NCBI RefSeq assembly: GCF_018687455.1
Contig: NZ_CP061291.1
Span: 1,426,001 to 1,490,000, forward strand
Length of the DNA: 64,000 bases
From: Polynucleobacter sp. TSB-Sco08W16
GTDB lineage: Bacteria; Pseudomonadota; Gammaproteobacteria; Burkholderiales; Burkholderiaceae
Direction of reading: 5' to 3'
Part shown: one piece after another, positions 17,923-25,042 of the stretch
Numbering within the stretch: position 1 is the stretch's first letter
Layout of the letters: each line of letters begins with the position of its first letter
The notes under the pieces: model-generated
The model's input: only the letters and a program-made list of their open reading frames with translations
Told to the model about the DNA's origin: nothing
The model's database searches: none
Translations under genes and position numbers: made by a program

Positions 17923-18336
17923 TTAAAAAATATCTTTAAGTAAATTCAATGACTCCTGCACTTCCTTTAATTGCTTTGGAGACAGCTTCTCAAATGCCTT
18001 TTCCAAATGCTGTAAGTGCGCAGGAAATACTCTTTCAAATAACTTTTGACCTGCATCTGTTAAACCAATCATTTGGCTACGAGCATCCTCTGGATTCATC
18101 TTCCTCTCTAAAATGCCTTTTGTCTGTAGACGTTCCAACACACCCGTTAAGGTGCCCTTGGTCACCAAGGTTTTTTCTCCCAGCTCCTTGCAAGTCATTG
18201 GCGGCTGATTGCCCAAGGTAGCAATGACATCGAATTGAGTCATTGTGAGGCCCAGGCCCTTTAAATCTGGCGCAGAGTAATGCTCAAACGCTTGATAGGC
18301 AGAAACTAAGCTTCGAAGGGTGGGTAAAAAGTTCAT
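17923..18336 (-). CDS. MarR family transcriptional regulator
   Basis: Winged-helix repressor, 137 residues from the chosen start. The recognition region is MTCKELGEKTLVTKGTLTGVLERLQTKGILER with the wing MNPEDARSQMIGLTDAG. I place the start at the ATG at 18336 (MNFLPTLRS), because the promoter -35 and -10 lie between it and an upstream in-frame ATG at 18423, which itself falls inside another gene's terminator. Two inverted repeats overlap this promoter, so it probably represses itself and the redox operon behind it. No ribosome site is obvious. The ligand may be a redox-active phenolic or quinone (inference from neighbours). Confidence 0.88.
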   Translation of the reverse strand: MNFLPTLRSLVSAYQAFEHYSAPDLKGLGLTMTQFDVIATLGNQPPMTCKELGEKTLVTKGTLTGVLERLQTKGILERKMNPEDARSQMIGLTDAGQKLFERVFPAHLQHLEKAFEKLSPKQLKEVQESLNLLKDIF

Positions 18337-18348
18337 TTGAGGTAATAA

Positions 18349-18393
18349 AGTACTAGTTAGTACTATATTAGTACTAATACGAACTAAATGCAA
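18349..18393 (-). promoter_or_regulatory. Promoter with two MarR-type operators
   Basis: Minus-strand promoter: -35 TTGCAT (18388-18393), 17-base spacer, -10 TAATAT (18365-18370). A perfect 14-bp palindrome TATTAGTACTAATA (18366-18379) covers the -10. A second inverted repeat, AGTACTA-GT-TAGTACT (18349-18364), covers the predicted start site. Both share the core TTAGTACTA. The pair fits autorepression by the MarR gene immediately downstream. Confidence 0.82.
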
Positions 18394-18403
18394 GCACCTA
18401 GAA

Positions 18404-18433
18404 ATAAAAAACCCCACAATCAATGCGGGGTTT
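18404..18433 (-). terminator. Rho-independent terminator after the metallo-hydrolase gene
   Basis: Minus-strand stem AAACCCCGCA / TGTGGGGTTT with loop TTGAT, followed by TTTTTTATTT. It separates the metallo-hydrolase at 18455 from the MarR promoter. Confidence 0.88.
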
Positions 18434-18454
18434 GGAGACTAGTGAAGAAAAGTC

Positions 18455-19312
18455 TTAAAACTGGACTGTTTCACCTTCTGTCATTGGGATGATCTTGATG
18501 CTACTTCCCTTCATGGCCGCCTGAAACTCAGCCAAGGTGCCTTTGGTCATTGGATTAGACCCGTAATGCATCGGAATCACCATTTTTGGCTTAACCCAAG
18601 TTTTTAATGCAAAGGCTGCATCTTCCGGCGCCATTGTGAAATTGCCGCCAATTGGAATCAAGACTAAATCGGGTTTGTAGTGCTCGCTAATAAATTTCAT
18701 ATCACTAAACAAGCCTGTATCACCCATATGCCAAATTTTGAAACCGTTCTCCAACTCAATGATGTAACCAACAGGTTCACCAGCTGGATGTGACTCGAGC
18801 TTATCGGTGGCTGGATTCTTCCAAACCAATAATGAAGAATGCTCAGCCTGTACTGCAGTTACCTTGATACCCGGCAATGGAGTCACACGGCCGGTTTTAT
18901 TAAACCGCCAGCCAAGGTCAGCAGGAATGATGCCTAATGTCGTCAGCGGGGTCACCATATCAGCAGGACCATATAGCTTAATGTTATTGGCCTTAGCTAC
19001 TGCAGGTGCGTCGCCCAGATGGTCAACGTGAGCATGAGTAACCAACAGCAAATCGATTGGGCCAATGGCAGCCAAATCATTTTTATATTGCGGGGGAGTC
19101 TTTGGTCCACCAGTGATCCATGGATCAATTAAGATCATCTTGCCCTCGGGAGACTTAATCCTAAAGCCTGCTTGACCAAACCATAAAAGTTCAGTTTTGT
19201 TTTGTGCGTTAGTACCTGCAGATGTCTGCGCCAATGCGAATGTACTCGCAGTAAGTAGCACTGGCAGCACCAATGCTTTTGCAATCCATTTCTTAAGTGA
19301 AGTATTTCTCAT
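18455..19312 (-). CDS. Exported metal-dependent hydrolase, metallo-beta-lactamase fold
   Basis: UPF0173-like MBL-fold hydrolase of 285 residues with a signal peptide (about residues 1-28, ending TFALAQ). The metal site is VTHAHVDHLGD (HxHxDH), with further ligands in WHMGDTGLFSDM and VIPMHYG. Family members are mostly cytoplasmic, so the exported form is notable; the substrate is unknown. The leader contains a 7-bp inverted repeat (19338-19362). A terminator follows the gene. Confidence 0.86.
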   Translation of the reverse strand: MRNTSLKKWIAKALVLPVLLTASTFALAQTSAGTNAQNKTELLWFGQAGFRIKSPEGKMILIDPWITGGPKTPPQYKNDLAAIGPIDLLLVTHAHVDHLGDAPAVAKANNIKLYGPADMVTPLTTLGIIPADLGWRFNKTGRVTPLPGIKVTAVQAEHSSLLVWKNPATDKLESHPAGEPVGYIIELENGFKIWHMGDTGLFSDMKFISEHYKPDLVLIPIGGNFTMAPEDAAFALKTWVKPKMVIPMHYGSNPMTKGTLAEFQAAMKGSSIKIIPMTEGETVQF

Positions 19313-19337
19313 TACCCTGTCTCCCGTGATCTATTTA

Positions 19338-19362
19338 TTCGGATGGGAAAACTATATCCGAA
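19338..19362. repeat. Inverted repeat upstream of metallo-hydrolase gene
   Basis: Perfect 7-bp arms TTCGGAT (19338-19344) and ATCCGAA (19356-19362) separated by 11 bases, 26-50 bases upstream of the ATG at 19312. It may be an operator or a leader hairpin. Nothing else was seen in the 19313-19441 gap. Confidence 0.45.
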
Positions 19363-19441
19363 ATTAGAAACAGAAGCTGAACTCCCTTTATAAAGCTATA
19401 TGGCGCTGCACCAATTTTGCAGCCTCAAGTTCGCTGAAATG

Positions 19442-19852
19442 CTATTTCCAGAAAAGCGTAATCTTTTGCGGTGAACCTGCTTTCACACTCAGCGCCCTAC
19501 TTTGCTCAATACCTTGATAACTCGCCTGGATGACATAGTCACCTGGCGAAAGATTGATCAACATATACGGACCATCTGCTTGAGCATCAAAAATCACTTG
19601 CTTCTTGGCATTGCTGATTTTGATATTGGCACCAAAGATCCAAACCCCCCTACCATTTTCTATTTGCGATAACTCCAATAGGAGAGGCCATTGCTTGGCT
19701 TCAGCCAATATCGCCATAGTCTCTTCTTCACCCACGCCACCAGAGATATAGGAGATCTCATTCGAATGCAATGTTGGAGGAATTTGCGCAACTGCAAAAT
19801 GACTTACGGTGAACACCGCAATTGAGAAGATGATGTTGGTGAGTGTTTTCAT
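19442..19852 (-). CDS. Small secreted protein, carboxypeptidase-regulatory-like fold
   Basis: Periplasmic or exported protein of 136 residues with a signal peptide (residues 1-22, ending SHFAVA). The segment VIFDAQADGPYMLINLSPGDYVIQASYQGIEQSRAL resembles the beta-sandwich of carboxypeptidase regulatory or transthyretin-like domains. Close homologues are annotated only as hypothetical, as far as I can recall. No operon partner: the quinone oxidoreductase upstream is followed by its own terminator. Function unknown. Confidence 0.72.
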   Translation of the reverse strand: MKTLTNIIFSIAVFTVSHFAVAQIPPTLHSNEISYISGGVGEEETMAILAEAKQWPLLLELSQIENGRGVWIFGANIKISNAKKQVIFDAQADGPYMLINLSPGDYVIQASYQGIEQSRALSVKAGSPQKITLFWK

Positions 19853-19876
19853 GCTCCCATACTACAACTCAAATGC

Positions 19877-19898
19877 AAAAGCCCCGCAATGCGGGGCT
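19877..19898 (-). terminator. Rho-independent terminator after quinone oxidoreductase
   Basis: Minus-strand perfect 8-bp stem AGCCCCGC-ATT-GCGGGGCT followed by TTTT, 37 bases after the stop codon at 19935. Confidence 0.88.
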
Positions 19899-19934
19899 TC
19901 GACTTTAGGATTGCTCTCGAATTTCTATTACTGC

Positions 19935-20915
19935 CTAAGGAATCATCACAATTGCGCCAGACACCTTTCGGCTTTCAGCAGCTCGATGTGCATCAGCAGC
20001 TTGCTCGAGCGGGAATTTTGCACCAATCTGCACTTTGACATAACCCTTGGCAATAGCATCAAAGACGGCTTTAGCATTCTCTTGCAATAAAGCATGTGTC
20101 GCGTTGTGCGGAAATACAGAAGGCCTAGTTAAGAATAAGCAGCCTTTCTTATTCAAAATCTCTGGATGAATTTCTGGTGCAGGACCTGAGGCGGCACCAA
20201 AGAGCGCAACCGTACCAAAAGGTGCAGTGCATTCTAGTGAACCTAGGAAGGTATCTTTAGCGACAGAGTCATACACCACGTTGGCTTTTTTACCGCCAGT
20301 TGCTTTTAAAACTTCCTCAACCCAATTTGGCTGCGAGTAATCCACCACCGCATCACATCCAGCTTCTTTAGCTATCGCTACTTTAGCTTGCGAACCAACA
20401 GTGCCCACTACAAAAGCACCCAAGGCTTTTGCCCAACCAGCCAAAATTTGCCCAACTCCACCAGCAGCAGCGTGAACTAATACGACGTCACCCGCTTTTA
20501 CTTTATATGTTTTTTGTACCAGATATTGCGCAGTCATTGCTTTAAAGAACACTGCAGCAGCAACTTCGTCTGAAACATCATTTGGTACTGGCACTAGTTT
20601 ATCTGCAGCAACATTACGTGCGCTAGCATAAGCACCAATACCGGCATTCATATACATCACACGATCGCCAATCTTTAGACCTGTCACACCCTCACCCAAA
20701 GATTCCACAACACCGACCGCCTCATGACCAAGTCCTGTAGGCAGTTCGAGGGGATAAACACCTGAGCGCTGATACACATCGATGAAATTAAAACCAATCG
20801 CAGTTTGACGAATTTGTACCTCACCTTTGGCGGGAGGAGGCAATTCTTTATCAATAAGCTTGATTATGTCTGCGCTGCCTAATTTGTCCAGGCTAACTAC
20901 TCGTGCTTTTGTCAC
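19935..20915 (-). CDS. Zinc-independent NADPH:quinone oxidoreductase (MDR superfamily)
   Basis: Medium-chain reductase of the zeta-crystallin/QorA group, 326 residues. The GroES-like domain has QTAIGFNFIDVYQRSGVYPLELPTGLGHEAVGVVE. The NADPH-binding Rossmann motif is HAAAGGVGQILAGWAKALGA at about residue 145, followed by DYSQPNW. The structural-zinc cysteine cluster is absent, as expected for quinone reductases. It reduces quinones by single-electron transfer in known members. It stands alone between a DUF2452 gene and a terminator. Confidence 0.9.
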   Translation of the reverse strand: MTKARVVSLDKLGSADIIKLIDKELPPPAKGEVQIRQTAIGFNFIDVYQRSGVYPLELPTGLGHEAVGVVESLGEGVTGLKIGDRVMYMNAGIGAYASARNVAADKLVPVPNDVSDEVAAAVFFKAMTAQYLVQKTYKVKAGDVVLVHAAAGGVGQILAGWAKALGAFVVGTVGSQAKVAIAKEAGCDAVVDYSQPNWVEEVLKATGGKKANVVYDSVAKDTFLGSLECTAPFGTVALFGAASGPAPEIHPEILNKKGCLFLTRPSVFPHNATHALLQENAKAVFDAIAKGYVKVQIGAKFPLEQAADAHRAAESRKVSGAIVMIP

Positions 20916-20950
20916 ATGTCACCTATTTATATTTGTTATAAGAAAAAATA

Positions 20951-21385
20951 TCATACTGCAAGAGCGTTTTCTTCCACCACCGCCCAGGTGCTATCGCCCA
21001 GCTTCTTCACTGCCATGGCATAAGTCCATCCATCCGGAATTCCACAGCTCCACTCTTTAGGCCCATTTTGAATAAGCACATTGGTCGAGTTTCTGCTGTC
21101 GTAATACAGATGGTAAATTTTTCCATGAATGGGATTGAAACCAAACTTAGCACTATGGACCATTTCAGTGGCATCCAATCTTGCCTGTAGTGCTCTAGCT
21201 TGTTTCATCAGCACCTCAGCTTGCTCCATAATGCGCTCGTATTCTTGCTTGGCATTTTGGCGTGCAACGTTTACCGCTTTATCTTTTTCTTCAACTACTT
21301 TGATGGGTGCAAAAACTGGAGCGCCAACTTCCATGGGATATTCAATACCCGCATGTCTTGCTGGATCAGTGTCTTCAATTCTCAT
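20951..21385 (-). CDS. DUF2452 family protein
   Basis: Protein of 144 residues recognised as DUF2452 by the GIEYPMEVGAPVFAPIKVVEEKDKAV opening, a central helical coiled segment (residues 45-70, EYERIMEQAEVLMKQARAL) and the SAKFGFNPIHGKIYHLYYD core. No signal peptide, no catalytic motif known. It is divergent from the DUF2237 gene and lies 35 bases upstream of qor on the same strand. Function unknown. Confidence 0.8.
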   Translation of the reverse strand: MRIEDTDPARHAGIEYPMEVGAPVFAPIKVVEEKDKAVNVARQNAKQEYERIMEQAEVLMKQARALQARLDATEMVHSAKFGFNPIHGKIYHLYYDSRNSTNVLIQNGPKEWSCGIPDGWTYAMAVKKLGDSTWAVVEENALAV

Positions 21386-21532
21386 TGCTTGCCCGTGAAT
21401 TCATGTTTTACTGCAAAATTAGCCGTACAGCCCGTATTAACGAAGAAAGTGTGACACAAAAAGGGGATTTTTGCCGAGCAGCACACCGCCCCATGAATGC
21501 ACCTGCTTTAACCATGATTAAGGAATAATTTG

Positions 21533-21919
21533 ATGCGTAATGATGTCGCCCTCAACGTTTTAGGGCAACCCTTGGTCCCCTGCTCTTTTGATCCTTTAAC
21601 TGGATTCTTTAGGGATGGCTGCTGCAAAACTAACGAGGAAGATGTGGGTAGCCATCTAGTCTGCGCCATTGTTACCGATGAATTTTTACAATTTAGCCTA
21701 GCTAAAGGTAACGATCTCATGACGCCTAGGCCAGCATATCGATTTTCAGGTCTTGTCGCAGGAGATCAATGGTGCCTTTGTATCAATCGCTGGGTCGAGG
21801 CTGTTGAAGCCAATTGTGCGCCCCTGATTAAATTAGAGAGCACCCATATCAAAGCACTAGAAACAGTCTCCCTTGATTTACTTGAACAATATGCGAGTGA
21901 TGTAGGAAGTTCTGTTTGA
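21533..21919 (+). CDS. DUF2237 family protein
   Basis: Small protein of 128 residues matching DUF2237: NVLGQPLVPCSFDPLTGFFRDGCCKT, then DVGSHLVCAIVTDEFLQFS and GDQWCLCINRWVEA. The conserved cysteines suggest metal or substrate binding, but the function is unknown. The ATG at 21533 is preceded by AGGA at a good distance; the in-frame TTG three bases earlier is less likely. Its stop overlaps the TTG start of the deacetylase-like gene, so the two are translationally coupled. Confidence 0.85.
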   Translation: MRNDVALNVLGQPLVPCSFDPLTGFFRDGCCKTNEEDVGSHLVCAIVTDEFLQFSLAKGNDLMTPRPAYRFSGLVAGDQWCLCINRWVEAVEANCAPLIKLESTHIKALETVSLDLLEQYASDVGSSV

Positions 21920-22815
21920 AGGCTTTTTATTCTGATCACTTTGTCTTGCCACTTCCGGCAGGTCATCGCTTTCCCATGGAAAAGTATTCTCGAGTCCGCG
22001 ACTTAGTAAGCACTCTTGCTAATTTAGAACTGATAGAAGCACCAGCCGCGACGGATACCCAAATTCTCTATGCTCATGATGCTAGTTACCTACTCAAAGT
22101 CATAGAGGGGAAACTGAGCCCTGAAGAGCAAAAAGAAATTGGTTTTCCGTGGAGCGAAAAAATGGTGGAGCGCTCTAGACGCTCTGCAGGAGCAACAATA
22201 GCTGCTGCCAAAACCGCTATCAAGGAGGGAATCTCTGGGAATCTAGCTGGCGGCACACATCATGCTTATCGCAATTTGGGGAGTGGTTTTTGTGTATTTA
22301 ATGATTCCGCAATTGCTGCACGCGCCCTTCAGAAAGAAGTAAGTTCAAAACTAAAGGTAGCCATCATTGATTTAGATGTACATCAAGGCAATGGCACAGC
22401 ATCCATTCTTCAGCATGATGCTTCTATCTTCACACTTTCAATTCATGGGGAGAATAACTTCCCATTTAAAAAGGAAGCAAGTGACCTAGATTTTGGATTG
22501 GCAGATGGTTGCGATGATCATACCTATCTCGATGCACTATCCCAATGTTTAGGTCAACTGGATGCTCGATTCAAGCCAGACTTTGTTATTTATCTTGCCG
22601 GAGCAGATCCCCACGAGGGCGATCGACTCGGCAGACTCAAGATTAGCAAAGCGGGAATGCGTCAGCGAGATGAGGCGGTATTTGAATATGCCTTAAGCAG
22701 GCAAATCCCAGTCGCCTTCTCAATGGCGGGCGGTTACGGTAAAGAAATTGGCTCCACTATTGAGATCCATGTTCAGACGATCCAAAATGCTCTACAGTTT
22801 CAAGAGCGCTATTGA
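21916..22815 (+). CDS. Histone deacetylase family (HDAC/AcuC/amidohydrolase) protein
   Basis: Zinc-dependent deacetylase-like enzyme of 299 residues. Catalytic elements are seen as GGTHHAYRNLGSGFCVFND, zinc ligands in IDLDVHQGNGT (DxH), and the third ligand region YLAGADPHEGDRLGRL. The size fits bacterial class-IV-like or acetylpolyamine deacetylases. The start is a TTG overlapping the DUF2237 stop (TTGA) with AGGAAG six bases before. The substrate could be an acetylated lysine, polyamine or metabolite. Confidence 0.88.
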   Translation: MKAFYSDHFVLPLPAGHRFPMEKYSRVRDLVSTLANLELIEAPAATDTQILYAHDASYLLKVIEGKLSPEEQKEIGFPWSEKMVERSRRSAGATIAAAKTAIKEGISGNLAGGTHHAYRNLGSGFCVFNDSAIAARALQKEVSSKLKVAIIDLDVHQGNGTASILQHDASIFTLSIHGENNFPFKKEASDLDFGLADGCDDHTYLDALSQCLGQLDARFKPDFVIYLAGADPHEGDRLGRLKISKAGMRQRDEAVFEYALSRQIPVAFSMAGGYGKEIGSTIEIHVQTIQNALQFQERY

Positions 22816-22833
22816 CTCTCTATAAAAATTACA

Positions 22834-23382
22834 CTATTTCTTTTTAGAAGAGCCCTTTGTGGCAGTGAGATTGCCAACACTTTCCACGCTTTTCTCAAAG
22901 TTAGCAAATGAATCTGCCATTGCTGCGCGCACTAATTCAAAGTTTTGCAGGGCATTATTAAACGAAGTTTTAAAGACCGACACATAGGCTTCACTGCCGG
23001 GAGGCGCATTGTCAGTGGCATCATTAACAAAATGAATGAGGTCGGCCTTTGAGTCCTGAATCATTACTTCTGCAATGTCAGCTAGCTCTTTATTCCCACT
23101 TCTTAAAACATTGAGTAATTGCTGGTGGTAATGCGCCACTTCTTTTGAGGCATCTTGCAATACCTCTGCGTGTACATAGTCAAAAGCCGATTTTGGGTCT
23201 TGGGTTTTCATGAGCTCGGAAACTCGCTTCTGAATGCGCTCTGCAAATTCTTGTGCAGCTTGTTGATTAATTTGGGCAATCGCTTGTGCACTTTCCATGG
23301 CAACTCGACCAACGGCTTTACTAGCATCAACTGCCTTTTGTTGACTTTTAGCTGCAGCGGCACTCAATGAATCTTTGCTCAT
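22834..23382 (-). CDS. Phasin family protein
   Basis: Granule-associated helical protein of 182 residues. It is almost wholly alpha-helical and rich in Ala, Gln and Lys (AAAKSQQKAVDASKAVGRVA), with the C-terminal NFEKSVESVGNLTATKGSSKKK typical of phasin_2 proteins. Phasins coat polyhydroxyalkanoate granules, though some members act elsewhere. No pha genes are in the window. The gene is convergent with the deacetylase-like gene. Confidence 0.78.
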   Translation of the reverse strand: MSKDSLSAAAAKSQQKAVDASKAVGRVAMESAQAIAQINQQAAQEFAERIQKRVSELMKTQDPKSAFDYVHAEVLQDASKEVAHYHQQLLNVLRSGNKELADIAEVMIQDSKADLIHFVNDATDNAPPGSEAYVSVFKTSFNNALQNFELVRAAMADSFANFEKSVESVGNLTATKGSSKKK

Positions 23383-23509
23383 AACAACCCCTTTAGGTGA
23401 GAGATATACGATTGATATCTATACGAATACAGATACCAATCTACTCTCGTTTAAGAGTGTTTCTATAGAGAAATACCAGTAGAACCCGGCCAATATGGGT
23501 TTGGAATGA

Positions 23510-24160
23510 TTATTTAGCTGCAGGAGCCTTCTTGGGGAGACTGTTCAGTGTGGCTGCATCATTCAACTGCTGATCCACTAGGTAGAGCGTGCCACCATAG
23601 TTAGCCTGTAAATCATAACCAGATAAACCAACGGTGTAAAAAGTAATCTCGGGATTAAAGGAGCGAATTGTTCCACCTGAGCCTGCAGAGAAATTAGCGT
23701 CTACGTCGATGCCACCCTTATGCCCATCGATTGAAGTCAATAAAAATTGATCAATTGCAGCAGTGGTTTTGAAAATCACAATTTGATATTGGTCTTGATA
23801 TCCAGCGCCCAGACCTTCGCCTGTCTTGAGTGCCTGCATAAACACAGGCTCTTTACGACGCTTGTCATACAACACACCCTCACCGCGCGCCACTACGATT
23901 AGGACCACATTAACATTGGTAGTGCTAAATACGGCATAACCAGGAGCCTTTTCAATATCTTCCCTAATCTTAGGATTTTGTTTGATTAAGGCATCGAGAC
24001 CCGTTTTAGCCATCTCGATTGTTGCTTGGCGCTTTTGAACAATTTCCGCTTGTGTGAGCGGCTTGCCATCTTTACCCGTAGATTGACAGCCTGAAAGCAA
24101 AAACAAGCCCAAGGCAAGGAGGGAAATAGATCGAATCAAATGTTTGAACTGAATTGGCAT
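23510..24160 (-). CDS. Lipoprotein with SYLF (Ysc84-like) lipid-binding domain
   Basis: Outer-membrane or periplasmic lipoprotein of 216 residues. The lipobox is LFLLSGC near residue 24 from the chosen start MPIQFKHL (24160); an in-frame ATG at 24178 would add six residues. The SYLF domain is visible as NPKIREDIEKAPGYAVFST, GVLYDKRRKEPVFM, GLGAGYQDQYQIVIF and NYGGTLYLVDQQLN. The family binds phospholipids or phosphoinositides in eukaryotes; its bacterial role is unknown. Confidence 0.85.
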   Translation of the reverse strand: MPIQFKHLIRSISLLALGLFLLSGCQSTGKDGKPLTQAEIVQKRQATIEMAKTGLDALIKQNPKIREDIEKAPGYAVFSTTNVNVVLIVVARGEGVLYDKRRKEPVFMQALKTGEGLGAGYQDQYQIVIFKTTAAIDQFLLTSIDGHKGGIDVDANFSAGSGGTIRSFNPEITFYTVGLSGYDLQANYGGTLYLVDQQLNDAATLNSLPKKAPAAK

Positions 24161-24378
24161 ATCGATAAGGCCTCTCAAAAAGACTGGTAAATGGCTGTTT
24201 AGAGCCTTAAGACCCCATTATCCCCACTTTAAGCAATGCCTTATTTAATTATCAATAAATTCGATCACTTACATCTAAATTATTCATTATACAAATAATA
24301 AAATAGTGCCTAGAATGGACTCCGTTGTCAAAGCATTCCATGATTGATTAACCCAATTCATTTAACAAAAGGAGCACC

Positions 24379-24942
24379 ATGTCTATTATCAACACCGCAG
24401 TTCAGCCATTCAAAACCGAAGCTTTCCATAACGGTAAGTTTGTCACTATTTCTGATGAAAGCCTCAAGGGCCATTGGTCAGTTTTGATTTTCATGCCAGC
24501 AGCTTTTACATTTAACTGCCCAACAGAAATTGAAGATGCAGCCGAGAACTATGCTGAGTTTCAAAAGTTAGGTGCTGAAGTGTATATCGTAACAACTGAT
24601 ACCCATTTCTCACACAAAGTTTGGCACGAAACTTCACCAGCTGTTGGTAAAGCAAAGTTCCCGCTCGTTGGCGATCCAACACACACTTTGACAAATGCGT
24701 TTGGCGTACACATCCCTGAAGCTGGCTTGGCATTGCGCGGCACATTCATCATCAATCCAGAAGGTGTTATCAAGACTGCAGAAATTCACTCCAATGAAAT
24801 CGCACGTGACGTATCTGAAACATTGCGCAAGCTCAAAGCTGCTCAATACACAGCTGCTCACCCAGGTGAAGTTTGCCCAGCGAAATGGAAAGAAGGCGCA
24901 GCTACTTTGACTCCATCTTTAGACCTCGTAGGCAAGATCTAA
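24379..24942 (+). CDS. ahpC: Alkyl hydroperoxide reductase subunit C (typical 2-Cys peroxiredoxin)
   Basis: Peroxidase of 187 residues that reduces hydrogen and organic peroxides. The peroxidatic Cys is C47 in AFTFNCPTE and the resolving Cys is C166 in HPGEVCPAKW. The DTHFSHKVWH segment and the GLALRGTFIINPEG region are typical of the AhpC-Prx1 group. Strong ribosome site AAAGGAG. The 200-base region upstream is AT-rich and presumably carries the promoter, but no confident OxyR site was made out. ahpF follows after 100 bases with a hairpin between. Confidence 0.95.
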   Translation: MSIINTAVQPFKTEAFHNGKFVTISDESLKGHWSVLIFMPAAFTFNCPTEIEDAAENYAEFQKLGAEVYIVTTDTHFSHKVWHETSPAVGKAKFPLVGDPTHTLTNAFGVHIPEAGLALRGTFIINPEGVIKTAEIHSNEIARDVSETLRKLKAAQYTAAHPGEVCPAKWKEGAATLTPSLDLVGKI

Positions 24943-24962
24943 TAGATCAGACTTAACCAATC

Positions 24963-24982
24963 AGACTCTCTCCGGAGAGTCT
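24963..24982 (+). other. Intercistronic hairpin between ahpC and ahpF
   Basis: Perfect 8-bp stem AGACTCTC-TCCG-GAGAGTCT located 20 bases after the ahpC stop. It is not followed by a T-run (the next bases are ATTGGAG), so it is more likely a processing or stability element, or a partial terminator, than a full terminator. Confidence 0.6.
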
Positions 24983-25042
24983 ATTGGAGAGGATCAGATC
25001 CTGCCCAATAGACTCACTGAAATTAAAGATTAAGGATTTACC

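Noticed and set aside
18337..18423. Upstream in-frame ATG for the MarR gene at 18423
   Set aside because: It falls within the terminator of the preceding gene and upstream of the promoter -35 box, so it cannot be in the MarR message.
23400..23509. Short inverted repeats between SYLF lipoprotein and phasin genes
   Set aside because: Stems of five pairs with no T-run; they could be chance and do not make a credible terminator.
24179..24378. Possible OxyR site upstream of ahpC
   Set aside because: The AT-rich region shows partial GATnnn-like steps, but no arrangement matches the ATAG-N7-CTAT spacing well enough.
24514..24525. AhpC peroxidatic motif with Asn before the Cys instead of Val
   Set aside because: FNCPTE is common in betaproteobacterial AhpC proteins as I recall, so it is ordinary variation.
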